Source: Impatiens glandulifera
Lineage: Eukaryota > Streptophyta > Magnoliopsida > Ericales > Balsaminaceae
Reading direction: 5' to 3'
Length of the DNA stretch: 64,000 nt
NCBI RefSeq assembly: GCF_907164915.1
Contig: NC_061866.1
Span: 21,244,117-21,308,116 of the forward strand
A program made the translations under genes and the position numbers. Below are positions 45,511 to 58,747 of the stretch, in pieces (the first letter of the stretch is position 1; each line of letters opens with the position of its first letter). Under the pieces are notes generated by a model. That model was not told the DNA's origin. It ran no database searches and was given only the letters and a program-made list of their open reading frames with translations.

Positions 45511-48500
45511 AAATTATATAGGATTAAATATAAAAAATGTAAAATAAGATTTTAATAAATCTAATACAAATTCTATTAATTTTTTTTAACATTTATAATG
45601 TTAAACTAAAATTAAGGATGGTATATAAGTTTATTTATTTCTAAACTAAGCATGGATTATTTAAAATAAATTATATCATGTATTTAAAAATAAACCAATA
45701 AGGTATAAAAATAAAGTATGCATCTAAAATAGAAATATGATAATATAAATTTAATTAGGATGAAAAGAAAACTTACTTAATTCGTGTAAACGTTGATATA
45801 TAATGAATGAAGATTTTAATTATATCCTGCAATTAATTGTATAGTATTATTCAATCAATTATATATAGTAAACACATTAAAAAGATAAATGGAATTATTA
45901 TACATGCATGGATCAATAAGCATCTATGCTCCATGGCACCAATATCCGATATATTTATGTTTCTAATTTGATTCACCTTCATGATCTGTAATTAATCATA
46001 TTTAATATAGAAAATATAAATGTGTCAATAATTATATATTAAAATAAAGAATTAAATAAATACATCAAGTTACAACCATTCCATAGAGTGTGAGTATAAA
46101 AAAATCATGTCAATGCAATGATAGAGAGATAATTTTAGTTCATTTCGATTGATATTTTACACGTTTTCCGTATTTAGATTTTCTCGTATTTTTGAAACAG
46201 GTCAAAAAATATGATAAAATTAAAATCATTAAAACTTTGTAAATATGTAGAGAGCATCACAGAACAAAATTAAGCTTACTTCATTCAATTTAGTATATTA
46301 TTCAATTTAGTATATTGTTCTATCTGCTCAAATTCAGAAGTCCAACCACTAGCACCATATTGCTTCTCCAAAGACAGCCAAAGAATTTGTATCAACATGA
46401 TATATTTTGTGTTGAACATATTTGTCAGCCCAACCATTAGCTATCTTAGGACCAACTCTCTGAATAATTTAAGAGTTCTTCTAATATCCCTCAAATTCAC
46501 AAAATCTCTCAAGGTGAGGGTCTCTAGCTCTAACATCTCCATCAACTTTACCTGACAAGTAACATACTGCATATGAATTTGAAATAATGAAAATGCGTAA
46601 AAATTGTAAAATATAAAACCAAGATAGAACAATAGTTTGGAAGGACCATGATACATTATCCTTGTATGCTAAAAGTAGAAACTAAAAAGAAATGTATTAA
46701 TAGTTTCAAAATTTAGATTTCATAGAAAATATGTAGCACAACCTGTGCATTAAAGATTTTTTTCTTTTATCGGCAAAGAAGTGTCTAGCCCATGATGCAT
46801 GTTGTTACGGTCACGTATATTGTGTTGTTTGTCATCTTTTGACAAGCCTAAAACTAGAAGATGCAAAGGATGAAAAGGAACACCATCTTGACTGCTATTA
46901 ACAAATTGATGTAGAAAATTTACTAAAACCCTTTGAATGAGGGTAGTCCTGAAATACAACGAGAAACAAATAGGTTATATTTCATCACACTAATATTCAA
47001 AAGTGTGAAACAATATCGTGAGAAATGTATCAAAACAATTTATCAAATTCAAACAAAATAAGAAATTTCAAAATAAATTTCGAATTATAATTAAGTCTTT
47101 ACCATATAGAAAATAACTTGAGCGAATGTAGAAGCCTTCATATGGAGAGTTTACCATCCAGTTGTGGTTTAAAAAGTCCATTAACATTCGATATATAACC
47201 AATAACTGGAATGTTTGGTGATGGTTGTCGGTCTATTAATATCAGCAGTGCAAAAAACCCTCAAGAAATTCCGATCCCTAAAAATCAAAGGCATGGATGT
47301 CAAGAAATAACTTCAGAAAAGTTTATTGACAAAGGATCTTAGACAGAATGATGAGATGAGACATGGGTAAAAGATGATGACCAAACTCTAATCCAAATAA
47401 TAAATTTAGAGGTTCATTAATGGCTTTATAGAAGTAACGATTGATAAGTTCATAGAAAAACAATAAATCAATAGTTGTTAACTGTCAATTCAATATAATA
47501 CATTCTTTGATGACAATATCACAGCTGGAATCTCTCTAAATTTGGAAGAATCCTGCAAATTAAAAAAACTATATTTTTTTTATCTTTCTGTTCAAATCTT
47601 TACTCAAAATTTTAGACAACAAACCTTACATTGATCTTCATTAGTAGTTCGTAACTGGACATTCCGGACAACACACTTCACCTTGGTATTGATCCAATTA
47701 GATCATTGCTTCTTGAATTTATTTAAATCGCTTCACCCGGTATGTCGGTATGTGCATTCTTGAATCTTCACTATTATTGTAATGCAAAAATTCCCTCATA
47801 CCTCTACTTACACAATGTTCTTGAAAATTTCCTAAAGATCTCCTTTTAGCTGTCTTGAATCATTCTCATTATCAAGCAGAAAAAGGAATAATACTATTGT
47901 AAAATTTAAATTTAATACTGATTTCTTTTCTTATTGTTTGTTATTTTATACTAATATTAAAATTTAAATTTAATTAAAATATACAAAATATTTAAGTTTT
48001 ATGAATTAATGTTAAATATAAGTTTCATTTAAAATTATTTATAAACATAATAAGAATATTTAAAAAATAATAATAATCATAATATAATAAATATATAAAT
48101 AAATAAAATAAAAAATATTAATGCAAAATAAGTGTTTAATAGATTCAATACAAATTTAAATTTAATAAAAATAAGTTTTTTGGAAAATTCAAATTATATT
48201 AGATTAAATAGAAATAATATAATTTTTATATGTTTAATGCAAAATATGAAAGTTTATTTATGTTTTAAATATAATTTTATTTCAAAATTATTTATAAACA
48301 TAATAAGAATATATAAAAATCAAATAATATTCTTAATATACGAAATATATAAGTAAATATTTAAATACAATTTAATACAAAATATTTTTTTAATAAACTT
48401 GATTTAAATTTAAATTTAATGAAAGTAAGTTTAATACAAAATTTAAATTATATTAGACTAAATATAAAAAAAAGAAATTTTAATAATTTTATGGAAAATT

Positions 48501-48783
48501 TAAAATTAATGAATAAACATTTAATGCAAAATATAAAAATGTGTTTATAAATTAATGATTATTATGAGTTTAATTAAAATATTAATATTATTTATAAATA
48601 TTATAATAATATTTTAAAAAAATAAATAATATTCTTATTAAAAAAATATATAAGTAAAAAATTAAATAAAATTTAATTCAAAATATGTTTTAAAAAAATT
48701 AATACAAATTTAAATTTAATTAAAATTATTTTAAAGCAACAAGTAATATTCTTTGATATAAAAAATGTATAAGTAAAAATCTA
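45511..48783. other. AT-rich stretch, no confident gene
   Basis: Short reverse-strand frames near 46441-46656 (LELETLTLRDFVNLRDIRRT) and 46750-46959, and the codons of WINTKVKCVVRNVQLRTTNE near 47650-47700, have a protein-like look with splice-like borders. I recognise no family and cannot join them. The rest is AT-rich. Confidence 0.45.
47930..48775. repeat. Degenerate AT-rich tandem repeat
   Basis: The words ATAATAAGAATAT, AAATAATATTCTTA and AAATATATAAGTAAA recur in order near 48050, 48300, 48605 and 48740. The period is roughly 250-300 bp and irregular. Confidence 0.5.
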
Positions 48784-49951
48784 TGTTAGGATCGGGATGG
48801 CCGATAGGGGACCGGGGTCCGGCTAGTCGGTAATCTCTTACAACACAACAAAAATTGGAACTAATCTGGTTAAAGACTAGAACCGCTCTTAACACTACAC
48901 AGATTGTCACAGACTCTTGAACCGAGTTCAAGTGCTGAAATGTCCGTTTCAATCTGAAGCAACGTATGTGGTTCAGTTTGGAAGGTATTTAGGAGATATC
49001 GGTTTAAGGAGAAAGCCGGTTTTGTTAAGGGAGATATTAGTTATTTCGGTTGAGATTTTAGGTGTTTCGGTTCGGTTACAGTAGATGAGCCGGAATGTAA
49101 AGATGAAGAGCACAAGACAAGATTTTATGGATGTTCGGAGTTAAATCTCCTACGTCACCCCCTTCTTCTCAAACAGTGAGAAGGAAATTCACTAACTAGA
49201 ATATTACACAACACACTACACAATCCGAACGAGTCTTATTTACTACTCGTCGGTTACACCACTCACACAGTGATGTAATACTTTTACACTTGGTAAAATA
49301 CACAGATTTCTTCCTAGAACAGTTTCACTTTGAGAACAGAATAGTTAAATCAACTCAGGAGGTTCTTTGGGTTTGAATGTGTGAAAAGCTTCGTTGATTC
49401 TTGCTCGCGCACGTTGTCTATGTTGACTGTTCTTGGCTTCCTTTATGTAGAGAATATGACAACGGTCATATTTCTCTCTCATTCATTGATTGGTCAGCCG
49501 AACCGGTCAGGTTTAGTTAGTGTGCACGCCTTGTCATTTTGGACATCTGGCAGACATGCATTAGCCGGACGCCTGTATGAGAAGGTTGCGTGTGTTCTTG
49601 GATAATTAATCATCATTGCTTTTGTTGCATGCTTTTGACTCGGATCACGGATCCTTCTTGTGTTCATTATCCAAGAAATTCATTACGTCATCTTTCATAG
49701 ATTTCATCGATTTGAGTATTTTCCTGTTGGCCTTAAGATCTTCGATTTTTGAGCCAGACAGAAAAGATTCTTCATTCGATTTTTCATTTGAGCTGATCCG
49801 GTTTAGAGAATTAACACTGTTTTTCTTGATTGTCCGGATCTCTTTGAGACAGAATGTCTCAACCGGTCCGGTGCGGTGACCTGCAAAAGCAACATTGAGA
49901 CTGGTTAAGTTCGTTGTCCGATTAAAATTAACTTACTTAATTTTTCTAACA
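48784..49951 (-). repeat. Element D 3' LTR
   Basis: On the + strand it begins TGTTAGGATC and ends TTTTTCTAACA; rich in CCGGTT. It contains the reverse copy of the hairpin block at 49126-49170. Confidence 0.85.
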
Positions 49952-50195
49952 ATTTCTCCCTTTTTGATTATTTAGAATACATATTCAAAACTTGTAAGTG
50001 TTGGCCAGTTTGAAAACGTTTTAAGAAGTGTTTGGCCGATTAAAAATTAACTTACTTAATTTTTCTAACAATTTCTCCCATTTTGATTATTTAGAATAAT
50101 TATTCAAAACTTACAAGTGTTGTCCGGTTTTTAAATCGTTTAAGAAGTATTTGTCTGGTTTTTCGATAAGGTTTATCAATTTCTCCCTTTTTGAT
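49952..50195 (-). repeat. Triplicated polypurine-tract/LTR-start segment of element D
   Basis: AATTTCTCCCTTTTTGATTA (reverse of the polypurine tract) recurs at 49952, about 50071 and about 50177. The first two follow TTTTTCTAACA, the reverse of the LTR start. Confidence 0.85.
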
Positions 50196-50326
50196 GCTTT
50201 TAGCCGAAAAGTATCAAAACCTGTATTATAAACCGAGATAATATTATATTATATAGAAAGTATAGTTATAACTGAAACATAATAATAATTTTAGTTCAAA
50301 GTAAATAGAATAAGTAAAGTTGGAGT

Positions 50327-51672
50327 TCAAGGATTCGGAGGTTGAAGTATATCCCCCTGTTCTTTTTCTTTGAGCTTTTCCTTCTCCTTCTCTTTCCATT
50401 CTCTTTCCCTTCTATCCGCGTTCATGTACCATCCAGTTATGACACTTGGTCTTTGGGAAGGAAAACGGTAGAAGTTGAAGTAACCGCCTTCTGATTTGGG
50501 CGGTCGAGGTGCAATGTCGCTTGATGGGGAGTTGTTGATGAAGATTTGAATATAGTCCTCCTGTGACTCCTGAACCGGCCTCTTTCCTTGTTGAATAGAT
50601 GAGGATGGTTTTGTTCTTGCTTTATGTTTTCTTGATTGGAGAGGAACTTCGTCCTCTTCTTCCGCCTAGGATTTTGGCTTGGGTTGATTGTCGACCGCGT
50701 TTATCGTTTGAATGTTTGCATCAGTGACTTGGGTCAAGAGATTGGTTATCTGAGCTTTCTTCCTCTTATTAGCTTGGCCCCTTGTAGTGACTCCCAGTAG
50801 AGAACGTTTCTTATCCGCGCCTGTGTTAGACCTCTCGGCTTCGATTTCCTTGGCCGCTTCAGTTTCTGCAAGTTTGGAGGCTAGCCGATGGTCATTTGTC
50901 TCTAACTCCTTTAATCGTTTTTCCCTTTCGTACTCATCGGTTTGGAACCTCTTGGCCACTTCAGCATTGGATTGGATCTGGTCCTCGGTTTCCATGGCCT
51001 TTACCTTCGCTATCTCCCCAATTTGAACGGTTAAGAGTTGCATCATGTGCAACATCTGGGAGGTAGTGTTGTCAACTTTTTCAATCTTGTTTTCAACTTG
51101 CAAGATCTTTTTCTCAACTTTCATGATTTTGTTATCTAAAGCGAAGTCTCTCACCTCGAGGGTCACTTGCATTTTTGCCATTGATCTCTCAACCGCAGCA
51201 TCGATGAGAGCTTGTATATCGTTCATAACTGGACCAACCGTGTAGGGAGTATGATTTGACATTGATTTTTCCGGTTGTTCCTTGTTAATCGGTACAACGT
51301 CTTCATGAATATGATGTGAGAGGTACTTACTTGGTGAGGGTGAGGCTGTTCGGCGATCTTCTTGTTGAGACCTGGTTTGTTTGGATGACTCGCCGATTTC
51401 GGTAGTCGGAAGATGATGGTTGTCAGGTCCCAGAAACTCATATTGTTCCTTGATTTCTTGCTCGGTTTTCTTCTCCATTTCAGATATCTCGTCTTCAAGC
51501 TTGACAATGATCTCGTACAACGAATCCCTTGTCTTAGTTTCCTCAGCGTTAAGGACCATATCTTTGGAGGCCTCCAATACTTCCTTTACGGCCCATACCT
51601 TGGCATTCTTTTCGGCTAGAACACATCTAGACATAACCAAAGGGATATAGTCTAATTTTGTCATCTGGAATA
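50327..51672 (-). pseudogene. Accessory gene X of element D, C-terminal half with coiled coil
   Basis: Reverse-strand frame from the element E junction (51672) to TGA at 50327, with one stop (TAG 50666). Visible: VKLEDEISEMEKKTEQEIKE; a polar linker; a long coiled coil (KIMKVEKKILQVENKIEKVD, then ERLKELE/KLAETEAAKEIE); and KRKKAQITNLLTQVTD, homologous to the end of X3. It finishes in a lysine/glutamate-rich tail (KEKEKLKEKEQGDILQPP). The N-terminal X domain is missing because element E inserted upstream. It shows that the coiled-coil tail is a regular part of long X proteins. Confidence 0.78.
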
Positions 51673-53731
51673 TGATAGAATCAGCTTTATCGATAGAGAC
51701 GGGGGTCTTGCTATTGATTAAGGCTTATGAAAAACGGTTTGAAAGAAATCTTGTTAAGGATTTAATTCGCTTTCTATTCTACGCAAACCTTTGTAAACAC
51801 TTGAAACAGATTCAAGGTGGAATTGTTTACATGGGTTTGAAGCTCAAGATGAAGAATGAAAAGATTACAGGAATGAAAGAACACAGTAGTTTGTTTATGG
51901 ATGTTCGGAGAAACTCTCCTACGTCACCCCTTCTTCCAACCACCGGAAGGATTCACTATAATATGATTAGAATCAAATACAGTTTGCACACACTTAGCTC
52001 ACTATTGAAAAGAACACACACTGTTCAATTTACAAGATGAAGAATATCACTCAGCTAAAGGTGTTTTTGATTCTAGCTCTCTCTTGATTCACACACAGTA
52101 CAATCAGGAAAGCAGATTCACAATATGAATGTTCACATGCTTAATTTCTCTGTAGTTTCAGTAAGCAAGATGATCGAATAGTTTCTCTCTCTGTAAAATC
52201 CGGTGGTTCGTCCGTTGTCCTTAGGATTTGATAAATACTGGGTAGAGACTAACGGTCGAATCTTTAGAATGATACATGGTACTCTTCCATTAGAAAACCT
52301 CCATTGTACACATCAGGTTCTGAGCACAAGGATCGTGACCATACAATAACTGGTAGTGCGCCGAATATTCCATCAGGGATGTACCTGCAAAACAAGTAAT
52401 GTGAGGGAAATTCTCTTATGTGGCATTCATTGGTTGTTTGCATATAGCTATTGTACTAATCTTCACTAGAAAGTGGAACATGAGTAGAGTACAACTATAG
52501 CACGTAGGTAGGCGGGTGCTAGCTTCAAGCATACTGCTTAAGCTGAGCATTAGACATATTTCAGTTAGACGACCTCATTTAATGAAATCAAACATCCCTG
52601 TCTAAGAGAAGAATCCATTAGACCGCCTGGTCTAATGGGATTAGACTTACGCCTAATTACACTCACTTCAGACTAATCTGAAGGAGTTAGACTACACGTC
52701 TAACTTTTACTAACCATTAGACTGCATGTCTAACTCCACTAAGTTAGACTGCACGTCTAATTCCGGTTCTACTTCAGACTTCTCTGAAGGAGTTAGACTT
52801 TCGTCTAACTTTCACTAATTAGACTTCACGTCTAATCTTTCCCAAACCATTGGACTGCACGTCTAACTCTACTGAGTTAGACTGCACGTCTAATTACGGT
52901 TCAACTTCAGACTTGTCTGAAGGAATTAGACTTACATCTAACTTTCACTAATTAGACTTCACGTCTAATCATTTCCAAACCATTAGACTACACGTCTAAC
53001 TCCACTGAGTTAGACTGCACGTCTAATTACGGTTCAACTTCAGACTTGTCTGAAGGAGTTAGACTTACATCTAACTTTCACTAATTAGACTTCACCTCTA
53101 ATCATTCCCAAATCATTAGATTGCACGTCTAACTCCACTGTGTTAGACTGCACGTCTAATTCTGGTTCTAATTCAGGCTTGTCTGAAGGAGTTAGACTAC
53201 ACGTCTAACTTTCACAATCCAATAGACTGCAACTCTAACTCCGCTGAGTTAGACTACACGTCTAATTCCGTATACATTAGATTGCACGTCTAACTCCACT
53301 GAGTTAGACTGCGCGTCTAATTCTGTATATATTAGACTGCACGTCTAACTCCACTGAGTTAGACTGCACGTCTAATTCCGTATTCATTAGACTGCACGTC
53401 TAACTCCATTGAGTTAGACTGCACATCTAACTCCATTGAGTTAGACTGCACGTCTAATTCCGAGATCTATTAAACTGCACGTCTAACTCCACGAGTTAGA
53501 CTACACGTCTAATTACAGAATTCATTAGACTGCACGTCTAACTCCACTGAGTTAGACTGCACGTCTAATTCTGTGCATCTAATGCCAAATCGGTCTAATG
53601 AGCCTCATTAGAGTCAAGTCTCATGAAATATGATTTCGATACACCTGCATCAAAGCGAATAAATCATTTCATCATAAAAATCTCAATAGTCAAACTATTT
53701 CAACACATAGTCAAAATAATTTGACCCAACA
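51673..53731 (-). repeat. Element E 3' LTR
   Basis: 2059 bp; TGATAGAATCAGCTTTATCG...TTGACCCAACA on the + strand. It holds the reverse hairpin block (51891-51936) and a TTAGAC minisatellite (52560-53590). Confidence 0.88.
52560..53590 (-). repeat. TTAGAC minisatellite in the element E LTR
   Basis: Repeats of ATTAGACTGCACGTCTAACT and GAGTTAGACTGCACGTCTAA-type units, period about 50 bp with a half-unit near 25. Blocks with CTTCAGACTTGTCTGAAGGA are interspersed. Confidence 0.92.
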
Positions 53732-53756
53732 ATTTCCCCATTTTTGATGATGAAAT
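53732..53756 (-). promoter_or_regulatory. Element E polypurine tract
   Basis: AATTTCCCCATTTTTGATGA on the + strand, directly beside the 3' LTR. Confidence 0.75.
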
Positions 53757-54017
53757 TTAAAACCTGCATATATATACCAAATACGCATTCATCATATAAA
53801 TAAACAAACCCTGTTCACATGCAGATATAGCAATCAAAAATATCAAGACCAGACATGCTCATAAATGAGAGTTTTCAGAAGAAACACACAAAACCTTGTT
53901 CAAACTAACCAAAATAAGTTCATAACAAAAACATCATCAAAATATCAAAAGAAATTTCATTTTAAAATGAAAATGATTTCTATTCTAATCTTCTTCTTCT
54001 CCTTCTTCCTAATCTTT

Positions 54018-54827
54018 TCACTGGAAAGGATGATCTTTAACCTTGGAGGTCTCTAAGATTGCGGTTAGAGGAGGGTTGAAGACATTTCTCTTTCTTTTCT
54101 TGGTCTTAAGCTTCTTCACCCAAAGAACATATTCGACAACCTTCACCCAAAGAACATATTCGACAACCTTCTGATTGTTTATAACTTTGGAGGGAAGAGG
54201 AAAACTTTTACCCGGTTGATCCAGAAGAAAACAGAGAAAGGCGCTAAAAGGACCGTCAAAACCAAAAATAGTTTTTCGGGTAATAACCATTCTTACCAGA
54301 TTTCCAAAGAGGAAGCTTGTCTAGTTGACTGGCACACCCCTTGTGATAGCCACCATTATCTCGAATACTTTGGAACAAAACTGGTATGAAGATTCTTTGG
54401 CGAGAAGAGATTTGGAGATGATTTCACTTAGACGAACACATTCATCTTTCAGCAGATTTTTCTTTCCATAGATGTCCATTTGAGGAGAATCAGAGAAGAC
54501 TTTCATCATTGTAAACATGATTTCAGGAGGAGATCGAGGAAATTCATGAATACCTACTGAGGGAAGTTGAAAGAACATACCGAAAGACTCTTCGGTGATG
54601 TAAATCATTTGGCCCATGACAATCCCAACAACGATTTTGTCCTAATAAAAGCCAGCAGATTCGAAGAATTCACGAACCAACTATTCGTGATAGAGTTCAT
54701 GAGGGGTGAGGAACTTTATCAGCCTGGAGGCTTTCAGAGATTCAAACATTTTGTGCATGCCCGGAGATTTTAGCGTGGATACGGATTTGAATTCCACTTG
54801 AATCGATTTCGGACGGAAAAGAAACAT
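54018..54827 (-). pseudogene. Accessory gene X of element E, short form
   Basis: One reverse frame of about 270 codons from 54827. It has QVEFKSVSTLKSPGMHKMF, LYHE*LVREFFESA, IYITEESFGMFFQLPSVGI and GVPVN*TSFLFGNLVRMV, ending KVKDHPFQ at 54018. Three stops interrupt it, each where the element A copy has a sense codon. Nine residues VVEYVLWVK are tandemly duplicated (27 bp, about 54113-54166). It lacks the coiled coil, as in element A. Confidence 0.8.
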
Positions 54828-55612
54828 TTCGACTTGATGAACAATATCTTAGTCGATTCGAATTCTAGAGAGAGAGAGAGATGGATTTCGAAGAACTCTT
54901 ATCTTTAGAATGAATAATTCAATAAATATCAAGGTCTAATCATGTAGAGAATATCTAATGATTACTCCTACCATCAAGAACTCAAAGGTCTATTCCCAAT
55001 AAACGCAACATTTAATATTAGCATGAAACCGAATAGTTAATACTAAATGTACAAGCAAAAGTTGTCAGAAATATTAATCATTCCTTATATATTGATAGAC
55101 ATGTGTCTTCAATTCTTTTAAGGAATGACTGATTTGATTTACGGCGGGAAAATGAACTTAATCAGAAACATAAGCAAAGGACAGCTGTCCAAATAGCCAG
55201 AAGATGAAGGGTCTAATTACACCAGTAGTTAAACGTTTATTCTCCTTTTCACTTTTTCAACTTCCTTTTGAAAATCAGTTTATTAGACGTATACGTTTAA
55301 TTATGCAATAACACCACGTGAGACACGCGTGTCTGGTTAAACGTGAGCATCCTCTTGCTCATGACGTAAAAACGTCTAACGTCTAGTAGACGTATCCGTC
55401 TATTAGACGTATCCGTCTAACCATGAAGGTTAATATAACCAAGACAACGATTCCAAAGGAAGATTAAACTGCTAAAGTAGACGTACGTCTAAGTAGTTGT
55501 ACATCTCAAACCCTGAATCCTTAGGACAAATCAAGACCTCTATCTTTTATGTCTGTTCAGTTACGTTTTGAACAATACGTTCCCTCTTAATTTGTGCACG
55601 TAATCACATCAA
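54828..55612 (-). other. Element E spacer between pol and X, with TTAGACG motifs
   Basis: No gene. CT-rich leader (AGAGAGAGAGAGATGG on the + strand, near 54868). Scattered TAGACGTATCCGTCTA-type inverted words lie at 55210-55500. Confidence 0.65.
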
Positions 55613-56953
55613 TCAAGATCAACAAGACCTAACATGTTTCTAAAATGAGAAAACTTAGCTTCCGTTAGGGGTTTCGTGAAAATGTCTACAATTTGTTGAT
55701 CTGTAGAAACATGTTCAAGACGAATCTGCTTCTGATTAACGTGTTCTCAGATGAAGTGATGTCTGATTTCAATATTCTTTGTCCGAGAATGCAGAACTAG
55801 ATTGTAGGTGATTGTGATAGCACTCGTGTTGTCGTAGAAAATTGGAGATTCATCAGCCTCAATCCCATAGTCCCTGAGCTATTGTTGAATCCACAGAACT
55901 TGAGAGCAACAACTGCCAGCTGTTAGATACTCTGCTTTAGCTGTAGACGTGGCGACCGAAGTCTGCTTCTTGTTGAACCATGAGATTAGACAATCTCCAA
56001 GGAACTGGCAAGTTCCACTTGTGCTATTTCTATCAATTTTGCACCATGCATAATCCGCATCTAAGAAACTAATTAAATTGAAACTGGAATCCTTCGGATA
56101 CCACAGTCCCACATTTTGAGTTCCCTTTAAGTATTTAAGAATACGTTTAGCAATAATAAAGTGAGAGAGTTTAGGATCAGCCTGAAATCTGCCACAAACA
56201 CTAACAACAAATTGAATGTTTCGCCTGTTAGCAGTTACATATAGCAAGGATCCGATGAGTCCTCTATATGCTGTTACATCGACACTTTGTCCACCTTCAT
56301 CTTTATCCAGTTTACTCGAAGATCTCATTGGAGTAGCTACTGTGGAACAGTTCTCCAAACCAAACTTCTTTAGCAATTCATTGGTGTATTTGGCCTGGTT
56401 TATAAAAGTTCCATTTTCTAACTGACGGACTTGAAGCCCAAGGAAGAATGTCAACTCTCCCATCATGCTCTTTTCAAATCTATCCTGCATCATCTTAGCA
56501 AACTTCTCACACAGTTTGGGGTTAGTTGAACCAAAAATAATGTCATCAACATATATTTGAACAAGTAAAATGTGAGAGTCTTTAGTGAATCTAAACAAGG
56601 TTTTATCCACAGTTCCAACAACAAAGTCATGATCAAACAAGAATTCAGTTAATGTGTCGTACCAAGCTCTAGGAGTTTGTTTCAGATCATACAATGCTTT
56701 ATCAAGCTTATAAACATGATTAGGTAACACATGATCTACAAATCTGGGGGTTGCTCAACATATACTTCTTCACTTAATTTCCCATTTAAAAATGCACTTT
56801 TCACATCCATTTAAAAAACCTTAAAATTCTTAAATGATGCATATGCTAAGAAGATTCTGATTGCCTTTAGTCTTGCAATCGGTGCAAAAAACACATCAAA
56901 ATCAATATCTTCCTCTTGTTTATATCCTTGAGCAACTAAATGAGCTTTGTTTC
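55613..56953 (-). pseudogene. Element E reverse transcriptase and RNase H
   Basis: Reverse strand. Near 56900 codons equivalent to [15 protein letters not shown] remain, then MDVKSAFLNGKLSEEVYVEQ, LYDLKQTPRAWYDT, YVDDIIFGSTN and FFLGLQVRQLENGTF. RNase H follows with FLDADYAWCKIDRNSTSG, TSTAKAEYLTAG, YDNTSAI and HSRTKNIEIRHHF. It ends LVDLD at 55613. Stops: TAG for Gln in WIQQQL (about 55877) and TGA for Arg in HHFIREH. The 283-codon core (55879-56730) is open. Element F cuts it at 56953. Confidence 0.9.
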
Positions 56954-58702
56954 TGTTGGGTCAAATTATTTTGACTAAGTGTTGAAATAATTTACCCACT
57001 GATATTTTGATGATGAAATAATCTATGAGTTTTGATACAAGTGTATTAAGACAATATGTTATTAGACTTGGATCTAATGAGGGTCATTAGACTGATTTTG
57101 ATCTCCATTCGCATAAAATTAGATGCAAGTCTAATAGAATTAGACGCTCAGTCTAACTCAACGGAGTTAGACGGGCAGTCTAATAGACACATGAATTAGA
57201 CGTAAGTCTAATAGAATTAGACGTACAGTCTAACTCAACGGAGTTAGACGGACAGTTTAATAGACGCATTAATTAGACGTAAGTCTAATAGAATTAGACG
57301 TACAGTCTAACTCATCGGAGTTAGACGTGTAAGTCTAATAGATGTGTAAAGAATTAGACGGGTAGTCTAATGAATACACGGAATTAGACGTGAGTCTAAT
57401 AGAATTAGACGTACAGTCTAACTTATCGGAGTTAGACGTGTAAGTCTAATAGATGTGTAAAGAATTAGACGGGTAGTCTAATGAATACACGGAATTAGAC
57501 GTGAGTCTAATAGAATTAGACGTACAGTCTAACTTAGTGGAGTTAGACGTATCGGTCTATTGGTTATAATAATTAGACGGGTTGTCTAATTAATTGAAAG
57601 TTAGACGTGGGTCTAACTCCTTCAGATTAGTCTGAAGTAGAACCGGAAGTAGACGTGGTAGTCTAACTCAGTGGAGTTAGACGTACCCGTCTAATGGTTA
57701 TTGAAATTAGACGCAAGTCTAAGTATATTAGACCAGGCGGTCTAATAGACGCTTTTCATCAGAAGGAGTTGACTTATTTAATTAGACGGATCCGTCTAAC
57801 TGAAATACGTCTAACGCTCTGTTCCAATAGTATGCTTGAATCTACCATTTCTCCTACCCACGTGCTATAGTTGTACCCTACTTCTGCTCCACTTTCCCGT
57901 GAAGATTAGTACAACAGTTATATGCATCCAATCAAGGAATGCCACGTAAGAGAATTTTCCTCACATTACCCGTTTTGTAGGTACATCCCTGATGGAATAT
58001 TCGGCGCACTACCAGTTCGGTACGGCCACGATCCTTGTGCTCAGAACATGCTGTGTACAATGGAGGCTTTCCAATGGAAGAGCGCCACATATTATTCTTG
58101 AAGATTCGACCGTTAGCTCCTACTCAGTATTTAATCAACCCTAAGAGCAACGTACAATCTACCTTACGAACTCAAGTGATTTTATCAACCTCAAGCATTC
58201 TGATTTTGCAGAGAGAGACTACTCAATCATCTTGCTTACTGAACTTATTCTGTGAAGCTTCTTTCTGATTGTACTGTGTGTGAATCGAGAGAGAGAGATA
58301 GAATCAAAACACCATTAGCTGAGTGATATTCTTCATCTTCTTGTAATTGAACAGAAAGTGTTCTTTTCAATAGTGAGCTAAGTGTGTGTGTAAACTGTAT
58401 TTGATTCTTATCATATAGTGAATCCTTCCGGTGGTTGGAAGAAGGGGTGACGTAGGAGAGTTTCTCCGAACATCCATAAACAAATTGCTGTGTTCTTCAT
58501 TTTCTGTCATCTTTTCATATTTCATCTTGTGCTTCAAAACCCATGTAAACAATTCCGCCTTGAATCTGTTTCAAGTGTTTACACAAGTTTGCGTAGAATA
58601 GAAAGCGAATTAAATCCCTAACAGGATTTCTTTCAAACCGTTTTTCATAAGCCTTCATCCTTAGCCAGACCCCCGTCTCTATCGATAAAGCTGATCCTAT
58701 CA
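56954..58702 (+). repeat. Element F 5' LTR
   Basis: 1749 bp; TGTTGGGTCAAATTATTTTG...GATCCTATCA. Hairpin block at 58436-58480. Confidence 0.9.
57065..57800 (+). repeat. TTAGAC minisatellite in the element F LTR
   Basis: Units mixing AATTAGACGTACAGTCTAAC and GGAGTTAGACG.. words. One larger unit of about 114 bp is directly repeated near 57305-57535. Confidence 0.92.
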
Positions 58703-58704
58703 AT

Positions 58705-58716
58705 TGGTATCAGAGC
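58705..58716 (+). promoter_or_regulatory. Element F primer-binding site (initiator-Met tRNA)
   Basis: TGGTATCAGAGC, two bases after the LTR end. Confidence 0.93.
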
Positions 58717-58747
58717 CTTGTTTCTATTCTCAAGCCTTTCCTGAAAT

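Larger units (their letters stand above)
48784..51672 (-). mobile_element. Family C Sirevirus-like element D, left part only
   Basis: Reverse-strand element: 3' LTR (48784-49951), multiplied polypurine tracts (to about 50195), and the C-terminal part of an X gene (50327-51672). It is cut at 51672 by the insertion of element E. Its remainder must lie beyond E and F, outside the window. Confidence 0.82.
51673..56953 (-). mobile_element. Family B Sirevirus-like element E, left part
   Basis: Reverse-strand: 3' LTR (51673-53731), polypurine tract, short X (54018-54827), spacer with TTAGACG words, and RNase H-reverse transcriptase (55613-56953). It is cut within reverse transcriptase by element F. 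It inserted into the X gene of element D; the left target duplication would be GAATA, its partner is outside the window. Confidence 0.87.
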
